Part shown: one piece after another, positions 1-20,759 of the stretch | How the letters are laid out: every line of letters begins with the position of its first letter | Numbering within the stretch: the first letter of the stretch is position 1 | From: Piscicola geometra | Lineage: Eukaryota > Annelida > Clitellata > Hirudinida > Piscicolidae | Direction: 5' to 3' | DNA: 64,000 bases | Assembly (NCBI GenBank): GCA_943735955.1 | Contig: OX030956.1 | Location: 8,652,105 to 8,716,104 of the forward strand | Made by a program: the position numbers and the translations under genes | Notes under the pieces: model-generated | The model's database searches: none | The model's input: only the letters and a program-made list of their open reading frames with translations | Told to the model about the DNA's origin: nothing

Positions 1-278
1 CTTTGTGGAGTTTGTTCTTTGTGGAGTTTGTTCTTTGTGGAGTTTGTTGTTGGTGGAGTTTGTTCTTTGTGGAGTTTGTTCTTTGTGGAGTTTGTTCTTT
101 GTGGAGTTTGTTCTTTGTGGAGTTTGTTCTTTGTGGAGTTTGTTCTTTGTGGAGTTTGTTCTTTGTGGAGTTTGTTCTTTGTGGAGTTTGTTGTTGGTGG
201 AGTTTGTTCTTTGTGGAGTTTGTTCTTTGTGGAGTTTGTTCTTTGTGGAGTTTGTTCTTTGTGGAGTTTGTTCTTTGT
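1..278. repeat. 16-bp minisatellite
   Basis: Tandem copies of a 16-bp unit (CTTTGTGGAGTTTGTT), about 17 copies, with a few TTGTTGGTGG variants. The array runs off the left edge. Because 16 is not a multiple of 3, all three frames stay open and give similar artefact ORFs. It probably lies in an NDRG intron upstream of the first exon seen here. Confidence 0.95.
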
Positions 279-421
279 GGGAATTTTTGAGACTGTCGGT
301 GAATTCAATTTCATTTCAAGCAATTACCTCACTAAAACTTTATTAACATTGTTTTATTTTATTTCACTATGACTTCGTGAAAATTTTAAACCAGTACACA
401 CCACACTAGATTACACTACAC

Positions 422-670
422 ATGACCACACTACATCACACCCCACACCCCACACCCTACATTGAAGTATACAACACCACGCCATATCACACCACAACAC
501 TACAACAACACAAAACACCAAACCATACTAAAACACAATACACATTCAACCACACCCTCCCCCACTCCACAACACCACACCACACCACACTACATCCTAC
601 CACACACCACACTACATCCCACCACACACGACACTATAACACCACACTGTCACACCACACCACACGACAG
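422..670. repeat. CACCACA-rich low-complexity tract
   Basis: Degenerate C/A-rich simple sequence (CACACCACACTACATCC and similar). It ends in CACGACAG, which serves as the acceptor of the exon that starts at 671, so it is intronic. No coding signal of its own. Confidence 0.8.
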
Positions 671-8800
<8,130 letters not shown>

Positions 8801-9636
8801 GGGAGTGAGGTGGCGAGAAGGTGGAAGAAAGATGGGTTGGTTGATTTAGTTGTCTTGGAAGGATGCTGAACGATGTGATCTTAGCGTGGTTGCTTGCAGG
8901 CCAGTTTTGGAATGCTCTGAGAAGGGAGTTTGAAGAAAGGTTTTGATCAAAAAGAAAGAATAAATACTATAGAGTTCTCAATTGACTAGTAAAGTTATTT
9001 AACTACAATTCGACGAGTTAATACAACATTTAGAGACCATGCCTACAGGCGACCACACCACATGTACTTGTTTTGGTATGGAGTATGAAATGAACCTTTA
9101 AAATTGATGAATACTAGACTGAGATGGCAGTGTTACTTTATGAAGAAGTCGGGAAAGATTGTAGTATGATCATTGAAGATTGAGTGTGCGAATCGTGTGG
9201 TGATGGAGAGACGGATACAAAGTTGGGCTAGTCTTAGAATGGAATGGTGGAGTGGGATGAAAGAGTGGTGCAGTGGGGTGCTGGAGTGGATGAGAGGTGT
9301 GATGGAAGGGAGTGGAAGGATGGAATAGATTGATGGAGTGGAGGAGTGACAGTGACTCTTAGAAGACTGCATTTAATTTCTCACAAACGGTATTCTGCTT
9401 CGCTTTTCATTGGACTTTTGCATGATAAAAAGACTTTGATGCATATTCAAATCCCTTACCTGCATACAAATGAATGTATTTTCTCTCATACACTTTTGCA
9501 TACTATTTGTCAAGTAGTTTTAGTTGTATATTTTGAAAACCTCTTTTAACGTTAAATTTCGTTGTTTCTATCCTACCTTTTCATGTCCATAGAGTCCTGC
9601 ATTGCAAGCATCGTTAAAAGTATATGTTTTGATTGG

Positions 9637-9668
<32 letters not shown>

Positions 9669-9708
9669 CTGATTGATTGATTGATTGATTGGTTGATTGG
9701 TTGGTTGG

Positions 9709-9772
<64 letters not shown>

Positions 9773-11309
9773 CGGCAGTAATAAAGGACTGCACTAACAA
9801 GTCCATAAACTCGCCTGCGAGGCTTTGAGATGCTGTTGAGTGGCATGAACTCATGATTTCGGCTCATCTTTGGTTTTTCTTATTATATTATTAGTTTCTT
9901 TTCTATTCTTCTTCATGAAAATTTGGAAAAATCGACTAAAATTGTTAAGAGAAGTTTTAGGATGTAAAAACTGTTTCCCTGTTGTAGATTCTTGATCTCA
10001 TAAACTGCTTTTCTTCATTTATCTTTTTCAATTATGTGATTTTTTATAAAGATTTTCTTATCCAGTTATAATGCTAATTTAATAATATATTTTCAACTAA
10101 CCCTAAATAATCTACGAATGAAGCTATTTTAATGAAAAACATGTTAGATATATTTTATATTTCGAAATCGTCATTTTATGTCTTCAACTAGTTTTAATGT
10201 GGCCAAGCAGGCGTTGTGTAGTAATCGAAAAACTGACTTTAACTGAAGTTAATTTTTCATTCAAAAACTCATTAAGACTAGAGGTACTTGTATGCTTAAA
10301 TTTAAGCTATTTTGAGACAGGTTGTGAATTATTTTTGTTGTAATCCTGTTCACGACTGCATTTACCATCGAAACATGTTGTTAATAGACTGTATGTTGAT
10401 ATAAACATTTGAACCCTTCCTAGCAGACAGCTTTTGAATGTTGTAACCGATGCCCACTCAGTTCTAGCATGCATGCAATTTGGAGCTTTAATCAACCGCC
10501 ACAGTAAGCTTAACATGATCCACCTTAGTTTAGAACCATTCTGAACCTTCCAACACACCTTCTCTAGACTTCTCGAATTTTTAAACTCTAAATCTATTTT
10601 TAACGCAGCGAAATTTCTATTCAGAAAGCAATATATGAATATTTTAGTGTAATATTTTGTAAGATGCCGAGTCTATTTTCATAAATTTATTAAATGCCTC
10701 TGGCACAAAGACTTCAAGAAGGTTTTCAGTTGATATTTCATGCCAAAGAATTGAAGCATCATTCAATAAACGCTCTAGCGATAGAACATGCAACGCTTGT
10801 GCTTCGTGTCATACCGCGGGAAAAGAAACCCGTTGATGACATTTTCCACAACTACTGATTATTGCAAATTGATGCAAAGTGCGTCTGTCAGGAAAGTAGA
10901 TATACCATATGAAAGTTAAAAACTTTAACAACGATTGGGCTCAATTGTTCGATTAAATGGACGAAGTTATTCTAGAAAGAGTACTTGAGGAGCAAAACGA
11001 GAAACGATTAGCCAATTAGCGTCGACTCAAAAATAATAATAAAATAAAATAAAAAGATTTTAAGGATCATACGGTAGATGTTGTTTTCGAAGATAGTTTG
11101 CTTTATAAAGCAATAGTTTACTTAAAAGTAAACTAGGAAAATAATGAGTTAAGTCATTATTCTTAAAAGAGCCTAAAATACCACCACTACAGCCACTACC
11201 AACACAACTACCATAACTAACATTACAACAGCCACTATCACCACAACTACCATCACATATACTATCACAACAACCACAAAAACAGCCACAAGCAACCACC
11301 CCTAGCACA
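8801..11309. other. NDRG-NAGK tail-to-tail intergenic region
   Basis: Holds the NDRG 3' UTR (AATAAA-like signal near 8959), a degenerate GGATGGAGTGG tract near 9230-9350, a GATT array at 9631-9772 and AT-rich unique sequence. Short ORFs here have no recognisable family. 11170-11300 is a CAACTACCA-rich tract just 3' of the NAGK stop. Confidence 0.6.
9631..9772. repeat. (GATT)n microsatellite
   Basis: GATT/GGTT tetranucleotide array. The reverse-strand SINQSINQ ORF across it is an artefact. Confidence 0.95.
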
Positions 11310-14300
11310 TTAGAAGGCCTGCTCGAAGAACACCTCGTAGTTCCGCTCATGTTTGATGTCCAAGCAGACGCCTGCGCTCTTGCCGCCGAGATAGGCAGCT
11401 CCGTACGTGGACTTGCGCAGAGCTCTCAACAGTCTTAGCCTAGCCACCCTCCTCCTCCCACCACCAGCACTTGTTCCTTCTCCCACCACCATCTCTGCTG
11501 TGTTTCCCTTCATAAACTCTTGAACGAAGCCTGTGGGTCGAGTTGCAGTGCATATGATGAGTGTGAAGTGCATTCAAACGCTCCAGAAGCCCTTATGATG
11601 ACGCAAACATTTCAAACGTGTGTCGTACAGAACTTTGAACATGCCTAATAATTAACTACATGCCTTGCAATAAAGCTGTGGAAATAAATAGCTGAAGGAT
11701 CATTTGATTGGGTGGACGTCCACTACTGACGTCTGGCGGCAAGTACTTGAGCGAACACCGAAACTTCCTCTATATCAAATATCATATAGTGGTGCCATAC
11801 AGTCCATATGGTGTCATACAGTCCATATGGTGTCATATAGTCCATATGGTGCCGTATAGTCCATATGGTGCCATACAGTCCATGTGGTGCCGTATAGTCC
11901 ATATGGTGCCATATAGTCCATATGATGCCATACAGTCCATATGGTGCCATACAGTCCATGTGGTGTCATATAGTCCATATGGTGCCGTATAGTCCATATG
12001 GTGCCATACAGTCCATGTGGTGCCGTATAGTCCATATGGTGCCATACAGTCCATATGGTGCCATATAGTCCATATGATGCCATACAGTCCATATGGTGCC
12101 ATACAGTCCATGTGGTGTCATATAGTCCATATGGTGCCGTATAGTCCATATGGTGCCATACAGTCCATGTGGTGCCGTATAGTCCATATGGTGCCATACA
12201 GTCCATATGGTGCCATATAGTCCATATGATGCCATACAGTCCATATGGTGCCATATAGTCCATATGGTGCCATACAGTCCATATGGTGCCATACAGTCCA
12301 TATGGTGTCATATAGTCCATGTGGTGCCATATAGTCCATATGGTGCCATATAGTCCATATGGTGCCATACAGTCCATATGGTGACATATAGTCCATATGG
12401 TGCCATATAGTCCATATGGTGCCATACAGTCCATATGGTGTCATATAGTCCATGTGGTGCCATACAGTCCATATGGTGTCATATAGTCTATGTGGTGCCA
12501 TATAGTCCATATGGTGCCATACAGTCCATATGGTGTCATACAGTCCATATGGTGCCATACAGTCCATATGGTGCCATACAGTCCATATGGTGGCATAAGG
12601 TCCATATGGTGCCATACAGTCCATATGGTGTCATATAGTCCATATGGTGCCATACAGTCCATATGGTGCCATACAGTCCATATGGTGCCATACAGTCCAT
12701 ATGGTGCCATATAGTCCATATGGTGTCATATAGTCCATATGGTGCCATATAGTCCATATGGTGTTATATAGTCTATATGGTGCCATACAGTCCATATGGT
12801 GCCATATAATCCATATGGTGCCATACAGTCCATATGGTGCCATACAGTCCATATGGTGTCATATAGTCCATGTGGTGCCATACAGTCCATATGGTGCCAT
12901 ATAGTCCATATGGTGCCATACAGTCCATATGGTGCCATACAGTCCATATGGTGCCATACAGTCCATATGGTGCCATACAGTCCATGTGGTGCCATACAGT
13001 CCATATGGTGCCATACAGTCCATGTGGTGTCATACAGTCCATATGGTGTCATATAGTCCATGTGGTGCCATACAGTCCATATGGTGTCATACAGTCCATA
13101 TGGTGCCATACAGTCCATATGGTGCCATACAGTCCATATGGTGCCATACAGTCCATGTGGTGCCATACAGTCCATATGGTGTCATACAGTCCAATTGGTG
13201 CCATACAGTCCATATGGTGCCGAATGGAATGAGAGTAGGAAAATCGGTAAAACGTTGTATTCAGTAAAATGTTATATTAGGTACACCAACAGCTTTGAGG
13301 TGATGATGATGATGATGAGAACAAGCGAAGGCTCGCATCTAAGTGTCACCACACATACATTATATGGTTGGTTCTCGTTTTGCAAGGTTGTGATTGGTTG
13401 AAAGGATGAAAAAACATGCATTGATTGGTTGGAAAGATGAAAAACACGTGCATTGATTGGTTGGAAAGATGAAGAATGATTAGACGATATACCTTCCTGC
13501 AGCAGGCACCACGACTTCCACACTGAGCCAATGCACAAGACGTCCAAGCCGTCATGCAGGAGAGTCTGCAGGTGAGATGGAGATGATGATGATGAAGATG
13601 ATGATGATGATGATGAAGGTGATGGCGATGATGATGGCGATGATGATGATTATGTTGCATGTTGCTGTTGCCATGTATTGAAGTGGCTTTAATAGCAACT
13701 CTCACGACATCGAGCCTATGTAAGAAACACACAAAATGAATTAATACATCAGCGCCAGATCATCTCACCACAACCAAACCGCCTCCCCTCAGTTACTATC
13801 CCACTACCATCCACAAACCACCACCACCATCCCACCATCAATATCACACCCAACATACCCTAGCACACCCCCTCATACCATTCCACTACCTCCACCACCA
13901 CCACAACAACCCCCCAACCAAACAACCACCACCACAACAACCACCCAACCAACAACCACCCAACCACCAAACAACCACCCAACCAACAACCACCCAACCA
14001 ACAACCACCCAACCAGCAACCAAACAACCAACAACCACCCAACCAACAACTACCCAACCAACAACCAAACAACCAACAACCACCCAACAACCAAACACCA
14101 CAACAACCACCCAACCACCCAACCAACAACCAAACAACCACCCAACCACCCAACCAACAACCACCCAACCAACAACCACCCAACCAACCAACCAACAACC
14201 ACCCAACCAACCAACAACCACCCAACCAACAACCACCCACCCAACCACCACCCACCCAACCACCCAACCAACAACCACCCAACCACCACCCACCCAACCA

Positions 14301-17054
14301 CCAAACAACCACCCAACCACCACCCACCCAACCACCCAACCAACAACCATCCAACCAACAACCAACCAACCACCAAACATCCACCTCTTGCGCATGCGGT
14401 AGGAGGGCTATGACGTGACGCGCCAATAGAAAACTCGCCTGCTGGAAGATGGAGGCTATCAAGGCGTCCTTGGAGGAGGTGTGTTCTGTGGTGGAATGGT
14501 GGTTGTTGAAGAGTGGTTGTGGAGTGGTTGTTGAAGAGTGGTTGTGGAGTGGTTGTTGAAGAGTGGTTGTTGGGGGGTTGTTGGAGTGGTTGTTGGGTGG
14601 TTGTGTAGTGGCTGTTGGGGGGTTGTGGAGTGGTTGTTGGAGGGTTGTGGAGTGGTTGTTGAAGAGTGGTTGTGGAGTGGTTGTGGAGTGGTTGTTGAAG
14701 AGTGGTTGTGGAGTGGTTGTGGAGTGGTTGTGGAGTGGTTGTTTAGTGGTTGTGGAGTGGTTGTTGGGTGGTTGAAGAGTGGTTGTGGAGTGGTTGTTTA
14801 GTGGTTGTGGAGTAAATATGATGACGGTTGAAGGATGGTAATGGAGTGGTTGAAGGGTGATTGTGGAGTGGTTGTTGGATGGGACCACCTTCAGCTAGAC
14901 TCTTGCACAGACCAGCGAAGAACTTCTTGCTGAAGTTGCCGTACAAGTGAGGTAGCATTTGGAACCTATCAGTCACCTGGTGTTGGTGGTGATGCTTTTG
15001 ATGATGAGGATGTCTCTTTATACTCTTTTAAAGAGCTTCCAGTAATGAAGAAATCAAGGCAACAACTACAGCATCCTTGAAACCCCGAGTTTGGGAAATA
15101 ATTTGAATATAAAAAAAAAGTAATTTAATCGTGAACGCACATCAAAGTATTTGAAGATGGTTTTCTGGACGTTAGTGACGTCGTGCTGGCAAAGTGCCAA
15201 CTTGTCCACGTGGTCAAAGTAGGCCTTCATGCATTGGTGGCTGATCCAGTAGGCTTGGTGTTGATGATGATGATTATGAATGATGATGTATGATAATGAT
15301 GATACAGTATTACAACAATCCACATTTTAAAACTTTATTGTTCCTAATTCTATCCTACAAAAGCTGTGGGAACTAAGCGCCAAACTCCTTCCATCCTTCA
15401 ATCCTTCATTCCCATGCAGTACCACCTTCCCTCACCACGCCACCCCCCCTGCCCTCAAATAACCCTCTCCTGTACTGACATAGTCCTCACCTGCACTCAC
15501 ACACCCCTTCCATGCTCCTCATCCCACACCTCTAACCTTAACCACCCTCCCTCCGCCTTCAAATCACCCTAACCCATGCAACCGCACCTGATCCTTCATC
15601 GCCCATCATATGTCCCCATCCACCACACCGATGCATGCCACCGTCAGGATTGCTGAGGAGGGCACTAGAACCTGTGCCAGCTATCACCACCATGCCCCCT
15701 GTGCGTGCGTGCGTGGGTTGGTTGGTTGGTGGATTGAGAAGTTTTGGATGCAGGGGTTGGATGAATAGGAAGGTGGGCGGGTAAGTGGTTGAGCAAGTGG
15801 GTGCATTGATGGGTGGGTGAGTCGATGAATGGATGGATGGATTGGTGGTTGAGTGAATAGGTGGATAGGTGGGTGGATAAGTGGATAGGTGGGTGGCTTG
15901 TAGAGTGAGTGAGTTGATGGATGGGTGGATGGATGGGTGGATGAGTGTGTGGGTGGGTGGCTTGTAGAGTGAGTGAGTTGATAGGTGGGTGGATGGATGG
16001 GTGGATGAGTGTGTGGATGGCTTGTAGAGTGAGTGAGTTGATAGGTGGGTGGATGGATGGGTGATGGCGTGGCTGAAGTGTGTTGCTTGGTGGAACATGG
16101 TGGCGTTGTGAATGCATGGATTTATTGAAATATCTAAACAGTAAATAATGTATCACATTCTTCATCAATAACAACACAATCATCATCATCACTACCAACA
16201 ACAACACAACCATCAAAATCATCATCCTCATCAGTACCCTTGGGGAAGACAGTAGCGATGGAGGCAACAGTGTCCACACAGATGTGGCACTTCTTTGCGA
16301 GGGAGGGATGCTTGGTGAGCAGGTGAGTCTCAAAGTCCCTGCAACTATCCTCCCCATCAGCCCCACTCATCGCTACCCCCTGTTGTTGTGTGCAAGACAT
16401 TTCATATCATCCTTGTGGTGTCTAGAAATGTCTTATCATAAACATCATCATCATCATGAGTACTTAAATGTTATTCTGTAAAAAGCGAATTAAAAAATTC
16501 TAGTTATTTGAAGATTGTAGAAAATATTGTTGAGACGTAATCATCATTGTTACATACCAACGCCGTGAGAGGGGTCTCAGGCTCCAAACCACATTTGGCT
16601 TTGGCCTTGTTGGCAAGGTCAACAATGATGTTGCCAGCCTCTTCAAAGCCTACCTGCTATAAAGAGAGAAAAGTGCTTCACGAGTTTTCTAAAAAATATA
16701 TTTTAATTAATGACAAGTATTTGATTAGCTCTCTTATTTTACTGAGTTGATGCGAGTACAAGGAGGTTGCAGCCTTTGTCACATGACTCTTCTGCAAGAA
16801 CACCTCCTTTGGCGTCGAGCAAGACCAGCAGTCCACTCGAACCACCCCTGTCAATCAAATAATTTAAATAAGGACTAAATATTTGTAACAATTTAATAAA
16901 ATTAGTTAACTTGTTAATTTAACGCCTTTCATTCACTTATACAATCATGAACAGACATATTCCATATGATATGGTGAATTAAATAATTAGTTATAATAAT
17001 TATTAAAATAAGATAGAAATATGCTTACCCTTCAAAACCACCATACAACTCCAT
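11310..17054 (-). CDS. NAGK: N-acetylglucosamine kinase
   Basis: Phosphorylates salvaged GlcNAc to GlcNAc-6-phosphate (cytosolic; ASKHA fold, BadF/BadG-type). Ten coding exons on the minus strand, in transcript order: 17029-17054, 16760-16847, 16558-16653, 16238-16379, 15588-15698, 15141-15253, 14889-14976, 14385-14485, 13493-13565, 11310-11530. All have GT/AG borders and matching phases, giving 352 residues (human about 344). Visible: N-terminal phosphate loop YGGFEGGGSS (5-13), catalytic Asp106 in [44 protein letters not shown], and a C-terminus ending YEVFFEQAF. Oddities: the phosphate-loop Thr of vertebrates is Ser12, and the substrate-side NHW motif aligns with CNL (35-37). The start ATG at 17052-17054 begins [10 protein letters not shown], matching the family length. 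It shares an upstream region with CCDC142. Confidence 0.96.
11790..13222. repeat. 19-bp satellite in the last NAGK intron
   Basis: About 75 copies of GCCATATAGTCCATATGGT with C/T variation (CATACAGT vs CATATAGT, ATATGG vs ATGTGG, GCC vs GTC). Variant patterns recur at 133 bp (7 units) and 152 bp (8 units) spacing in 11870-12230, so a higher-order repeat exists. The unit contains CATATG and is nearly self-complementary. The many overlapping [11 protein letters not shown] and [13 protein letters not shown]s are artefacts of the 19-bp period. Confidence 0.97.
13870..14380. repeat. CCACCCAACCAACAA repeat in a NAGK intron
   Basis: Degenerate CCAACC/CCACC/AACAA array lying between NAGK exons 13493-13565 and 14385-14485. 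On the gene strand it is GT/GG-rich (WLVGWLLVG ORFs are artefacts) and directly follows the donor GTGGATG. Confidence 0.93.
14490..14880. repeat. GTGGAGTGGTTGTTGAAGA repeat in a NAGK intron
   Basis: Short-unit array filling the intron between exons 14385-14485 and 14889-14976. Its repeat differs from those of the neighbouring introns. Confidence 0.93.
15720..16085. repeat. GGTGGATGGATG repeat with ~60-bp higher order
   Basis: GGAT/GGGT array in the NAGK intron between 15698 and 16238. A longer module containing GGCTTGTAGAGTGAGTGAGT recurs at about 15894, 15959 and 16019. Confidence 0.9.
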
Positions 17055-17652
17055 TCAGACTATTTAGGTTATTTGCAAAACTTCACTCTATTTTACTTGA
17101 ATTCAATCAATGTCTTGTGATTTATTATAACAATCTCAAATTGTGACACGTTAATATAAAAAAATTGGGGGCGCGACCATTTAAAGATTAAATTATGTTC
17201 ACTTTTATAAAAAAATATTTGATAACTATTAATTAAATTTTTTATATTTGTATATTTATTTATTTTATGTAAAGAAACAGCAAAAATAATTTATTAATTC
17301 ATTTTTAGGTATTTAACCATTCCCAAATGTAATCTTCTCTTTTAAAAATGACTTAATTATGAAAAACATCAGGGTTTAAATTTGTTTATTTTTTTATTTC
17401 TATATAATAAATTTATTGAAATGTGATTTAACCTTCCATATCCACAACTTAATTTATTTATAAGTCTTTAATTTCTGCAGTATATTTTACCGTAAAATTT
17501 TTACGTCTTCCAACACTTCTTCTTTGAAGATTGATTATCTCAAGTGACTTGAGTCAAGTCGTACCTCAAATGCTAAACTTTCGCTAAAACCTTTTTGAAA
17601 ACAAATATAAAAAATTTTCAAAAAAGAATAAAACTTGAATTTAGAAACCAAA
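17055..17652. promoter_or_regulatory. Shared NAGK/CCDC142 head-to-head region
   Basis: The NAGK start codon (17052-17054, minus) and the CCDC142 start codon (17653, plus) face each other across 598 bp of AT-rich DNA. I see no TATA box that clearly belongs to either gene, and one short GC island (GGGGGCGCGACC near 17167). A bidirectional promoter is inference from position. Confidence 0.5.
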
Positions 17653-20417
17653 ATGTCGCACTTGTCTCTCGCATCGACCCACTATCCTCGTCTGCCGATG
17701 CTGCACTCCATAGGCAGGTGTCCAGGCATTGACCTCGAGGAACCACCGCCAGAAACTGAAACGGAAGAAGACGAAATTGAGCTGATGAAGGCTGCCAAGG
17801 ACTGCACTGTCCAGAACGTAGATGCCGTCTTCAAAAAGCTTCAAGAACAATTCACCATTGTGAATCCTGGATATAACTACTGCATCAAGTTTGATGCGCT
17901 GAAATGGAGCAAGTTCGTAGGCATTCTGCACTGCTGGAAGGGTGCCGAAGTGGCGGGCAGACTAAAGCAACTTGACATGCTGATGGTGAGGAGAAGTGTC
18001 TTGGAACTGCAGCGGCTGTTGAGCAACAGTTTGCTGTCAGCTAGCAGGTTCAAGGCCTTCCTAGTGAGTTTGTTGAGGAAGGAAAACCAGGTGTGGAGCA
18101 ACATTTGTGGGAACCGCATCTCGGAGGCGGTCAAGAGCAACCTGCCCGACCTGATGGAGCTCTGTGAGGACATGCGCATCCAACTGAACCAGACAGAGTC
18201 TGTCTGGAACTTTCTCTTCTGCAACCCTCGCTTCACGCAGTTCTCGAGACAGGCATACTGCATGATGGCGTCGTTTGAGAGGCGTTTTGGTGCTCTGAAT
18301 GGTGCGTGCCTCGAGCTGATGGGCAGACTGGTCAGCATGGGCTTCGTGGTGCTGGGCCATTGTGATCTGGACCGCGTTGACTACAACCAACTGTGCAGCA
18401 TCAGCAAGGGCATTGAGTTGTACAACCACCTTGTCAACAAGTTCAACAAGCAACATTCAAGCCATTCGGATCTCTCACAACCCATCTCATGTCTTCCCAA
18501 CCTCTCCATCTCGCACCTCCTCTGCATCTTGGCACGCGAGCGCTCCAAGTATGCAGCGATGGCGTGCAAGGACTACCTCTTCGGAGCAGACGACATCATC
18601 CATCTGTGCAACCATCTTTCCTCTCGTGTTCACTGGCCCACGATGCTCTTGCACAACAAACTACTGCACAAGCACCTGCAAACCTCCAACAACTGGTCCA
18701 ACTTCCAGTTCTGCAACATCCACGACAACCACACTGAAGGTGGCTTCAACTCCGAAAGAAAGGAATATATGCACTCCGAAGATGAACTATTGAACTCTGT
18801 TGAAAAGGCTCTAAATCATTTATCCACCTCCTACCCGCCCATCACTGATTTCGTCAGGCGTGAAAGAAGCTTCATTGAAAACTTCTTCCATTCCATCTGC
18901 CATGTCACAACCCTCCTTCATTCAGAACTCAGTTACCATGCCAACATTGGAGGTGCTGATGATGATAATGATTCAAACTTCACTACCACCCATGTGCAGT
19001 TTAATGCCAGAAAAAGGGACAAGCTCACAGATGTAAACTCCACCAAAGTCACAAAGTCCATCTTGAAGGTCACAAGCAACCTTCAAGATGGCAATGAAAT
19101 TGGTAAAAATAACAACACACAAGACTGCAACACAAATGTAACCAACAACAACACTGCATCTTCAACAACAACATCAACAAGTGAAGGCATCGTTGACAGG
19201 AAGGGGCGCAGCATCCACTGGAACGACGCGCAGATGTCTCAGCGGGTGAACCACCTCTCGAGCGAGTACTTCAACGCCATCTGGATGCACTTCCAACAAC
19301 AACTCACCTTCTTCCTCCATTCGCCCTCCTTCTCTTCGCAACTCACTCCCTCTCTCTCCCCTCACGACCCTCCTTCTCTGGGGCCTGTGCAAGTCGTCAG
19401 TGAGGCCTCTCACTTCTTCCTCTCCAAACTCCTCCAAGCGTCAGTCCTCAGAGGTTTCTCAATAATAATTATATTACTATAAGGTTTTTTAGAGTTCACT
19501 TCTTTCCTCTCTCCACCATTGCACCCTCACTGCCTCATCTCCACAAAGCTCTGTTTTGCCTCATAGTTGCAAAGCCTCTTTCTTCTCATTGCAAACCTCC
19601 TTCAGTGTCAAAGTCTTTAAAACCTTTCTGAAATGGTCGACATTCATGTTTTGTTAAATCTTTATTGAGTGAATTCGTTGAAATAGGGCATCGGGATAGC
19701 CCAAGAGTTAGACAATTGGCCTTCGACTCACTCGCATGCGTTCGATTCCTACCCTCGCCTTCGTGCTCCAGAGGCTTCATGCACTTCATGGGAAGAAGAA
19801 GAAGAAATATCAGCTTTCAAGTAATCGAAGGTGTTGCTTTAGGGGTGGTATTGCCTATAAGCTTGTGGTATTGCCTGTAAGCTTGTGGTATTGCCTGTTA
19901 GATTGTGGTATTGTCTGTAAGCCTGTGGTATTGCCTGTTAGCTTGTGGTATTGCCTGTTAGCTTGTGGTATTGCCTGTTAGCTGGTTTCGAAACGACGTT
20001 TGCAGTAAAATCATTAACAACTATCATTCATTAAAATACTGCGAAACAGCAAGTTGATAAAAAGCAAAGATACTAAATCACAAACAGCAATAATTAATTT
20101 CACACAAGAACACTGCGCTAAATAAATCGTAAAAGCTGGAGAGTAGTGGCTGCATCGCTGCAATGGCCTTCCACCTCGATGATGCTCCCAATGCAGGACT
20201 GCAACGGGCCTCTAACTAGGCTACCAACACTCTCTCTCGCTCCCTCTCCATCTATCATACTCCTACTCGCTCCATCATCATGCTTATCACCATCATCACT
20301 ATCATCATCATCATCATCATGTTCATCATCATCATGTTCATCATCATCATCCTCATCATCATCATGTTCATCATCCTCATCATGTTCATCATCATCATCC
20401 TTATCATCATCATCCTC

Positions 20418-20451
<34 letters not shown>

Positions 20452-20728
20452 CGTTCATCATCATCATCATGTTCATCATCATCATCATCGCCAACATCTC
20501 TTTCTTCATGATCGTTTATCACCGTCATCTTGTTCATCATCATCATCCTTATCATCATCATTTTCTTCATCATCATCATGTTCATCATCCTCATCCTTAT
20601 CATCATCATCATCATGTTCATCATCATCATCATCTTCCTCATCATCATCATCATCATCATCATGTTCATCATCATCATCCTCATCATCATCATGTTCATC
20701 ATCATCATGTTCATCATCATCATCATCC

Positions 20729-20759
<31 letters not shown>

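Noticed and set aside
3..372. Three overlapping ORFs rich in Phe/Val/Cys
   Set aside because: They are frames of a 16-bp tandem repeat. No start context, splice sites or family motif.
11814..12624. [12 protein letters not shown] minus ORFs
   Set aside because: 19-bp satellite read in three frames; 19 nt without stops gives open frames everywhere.
13860..14888. 342-aa minus ORF with [11 protein letters not shown] repeats
   Set aside because: It spans a NAGK exon plus two intronic satellites. Only 14385-14485 is exon.
19687..19760. Functional tRNA gene
   Set aside because: Box A and box B are recognisable but the acceptor stem does not pair and the arms are degenerate. SINE-like.
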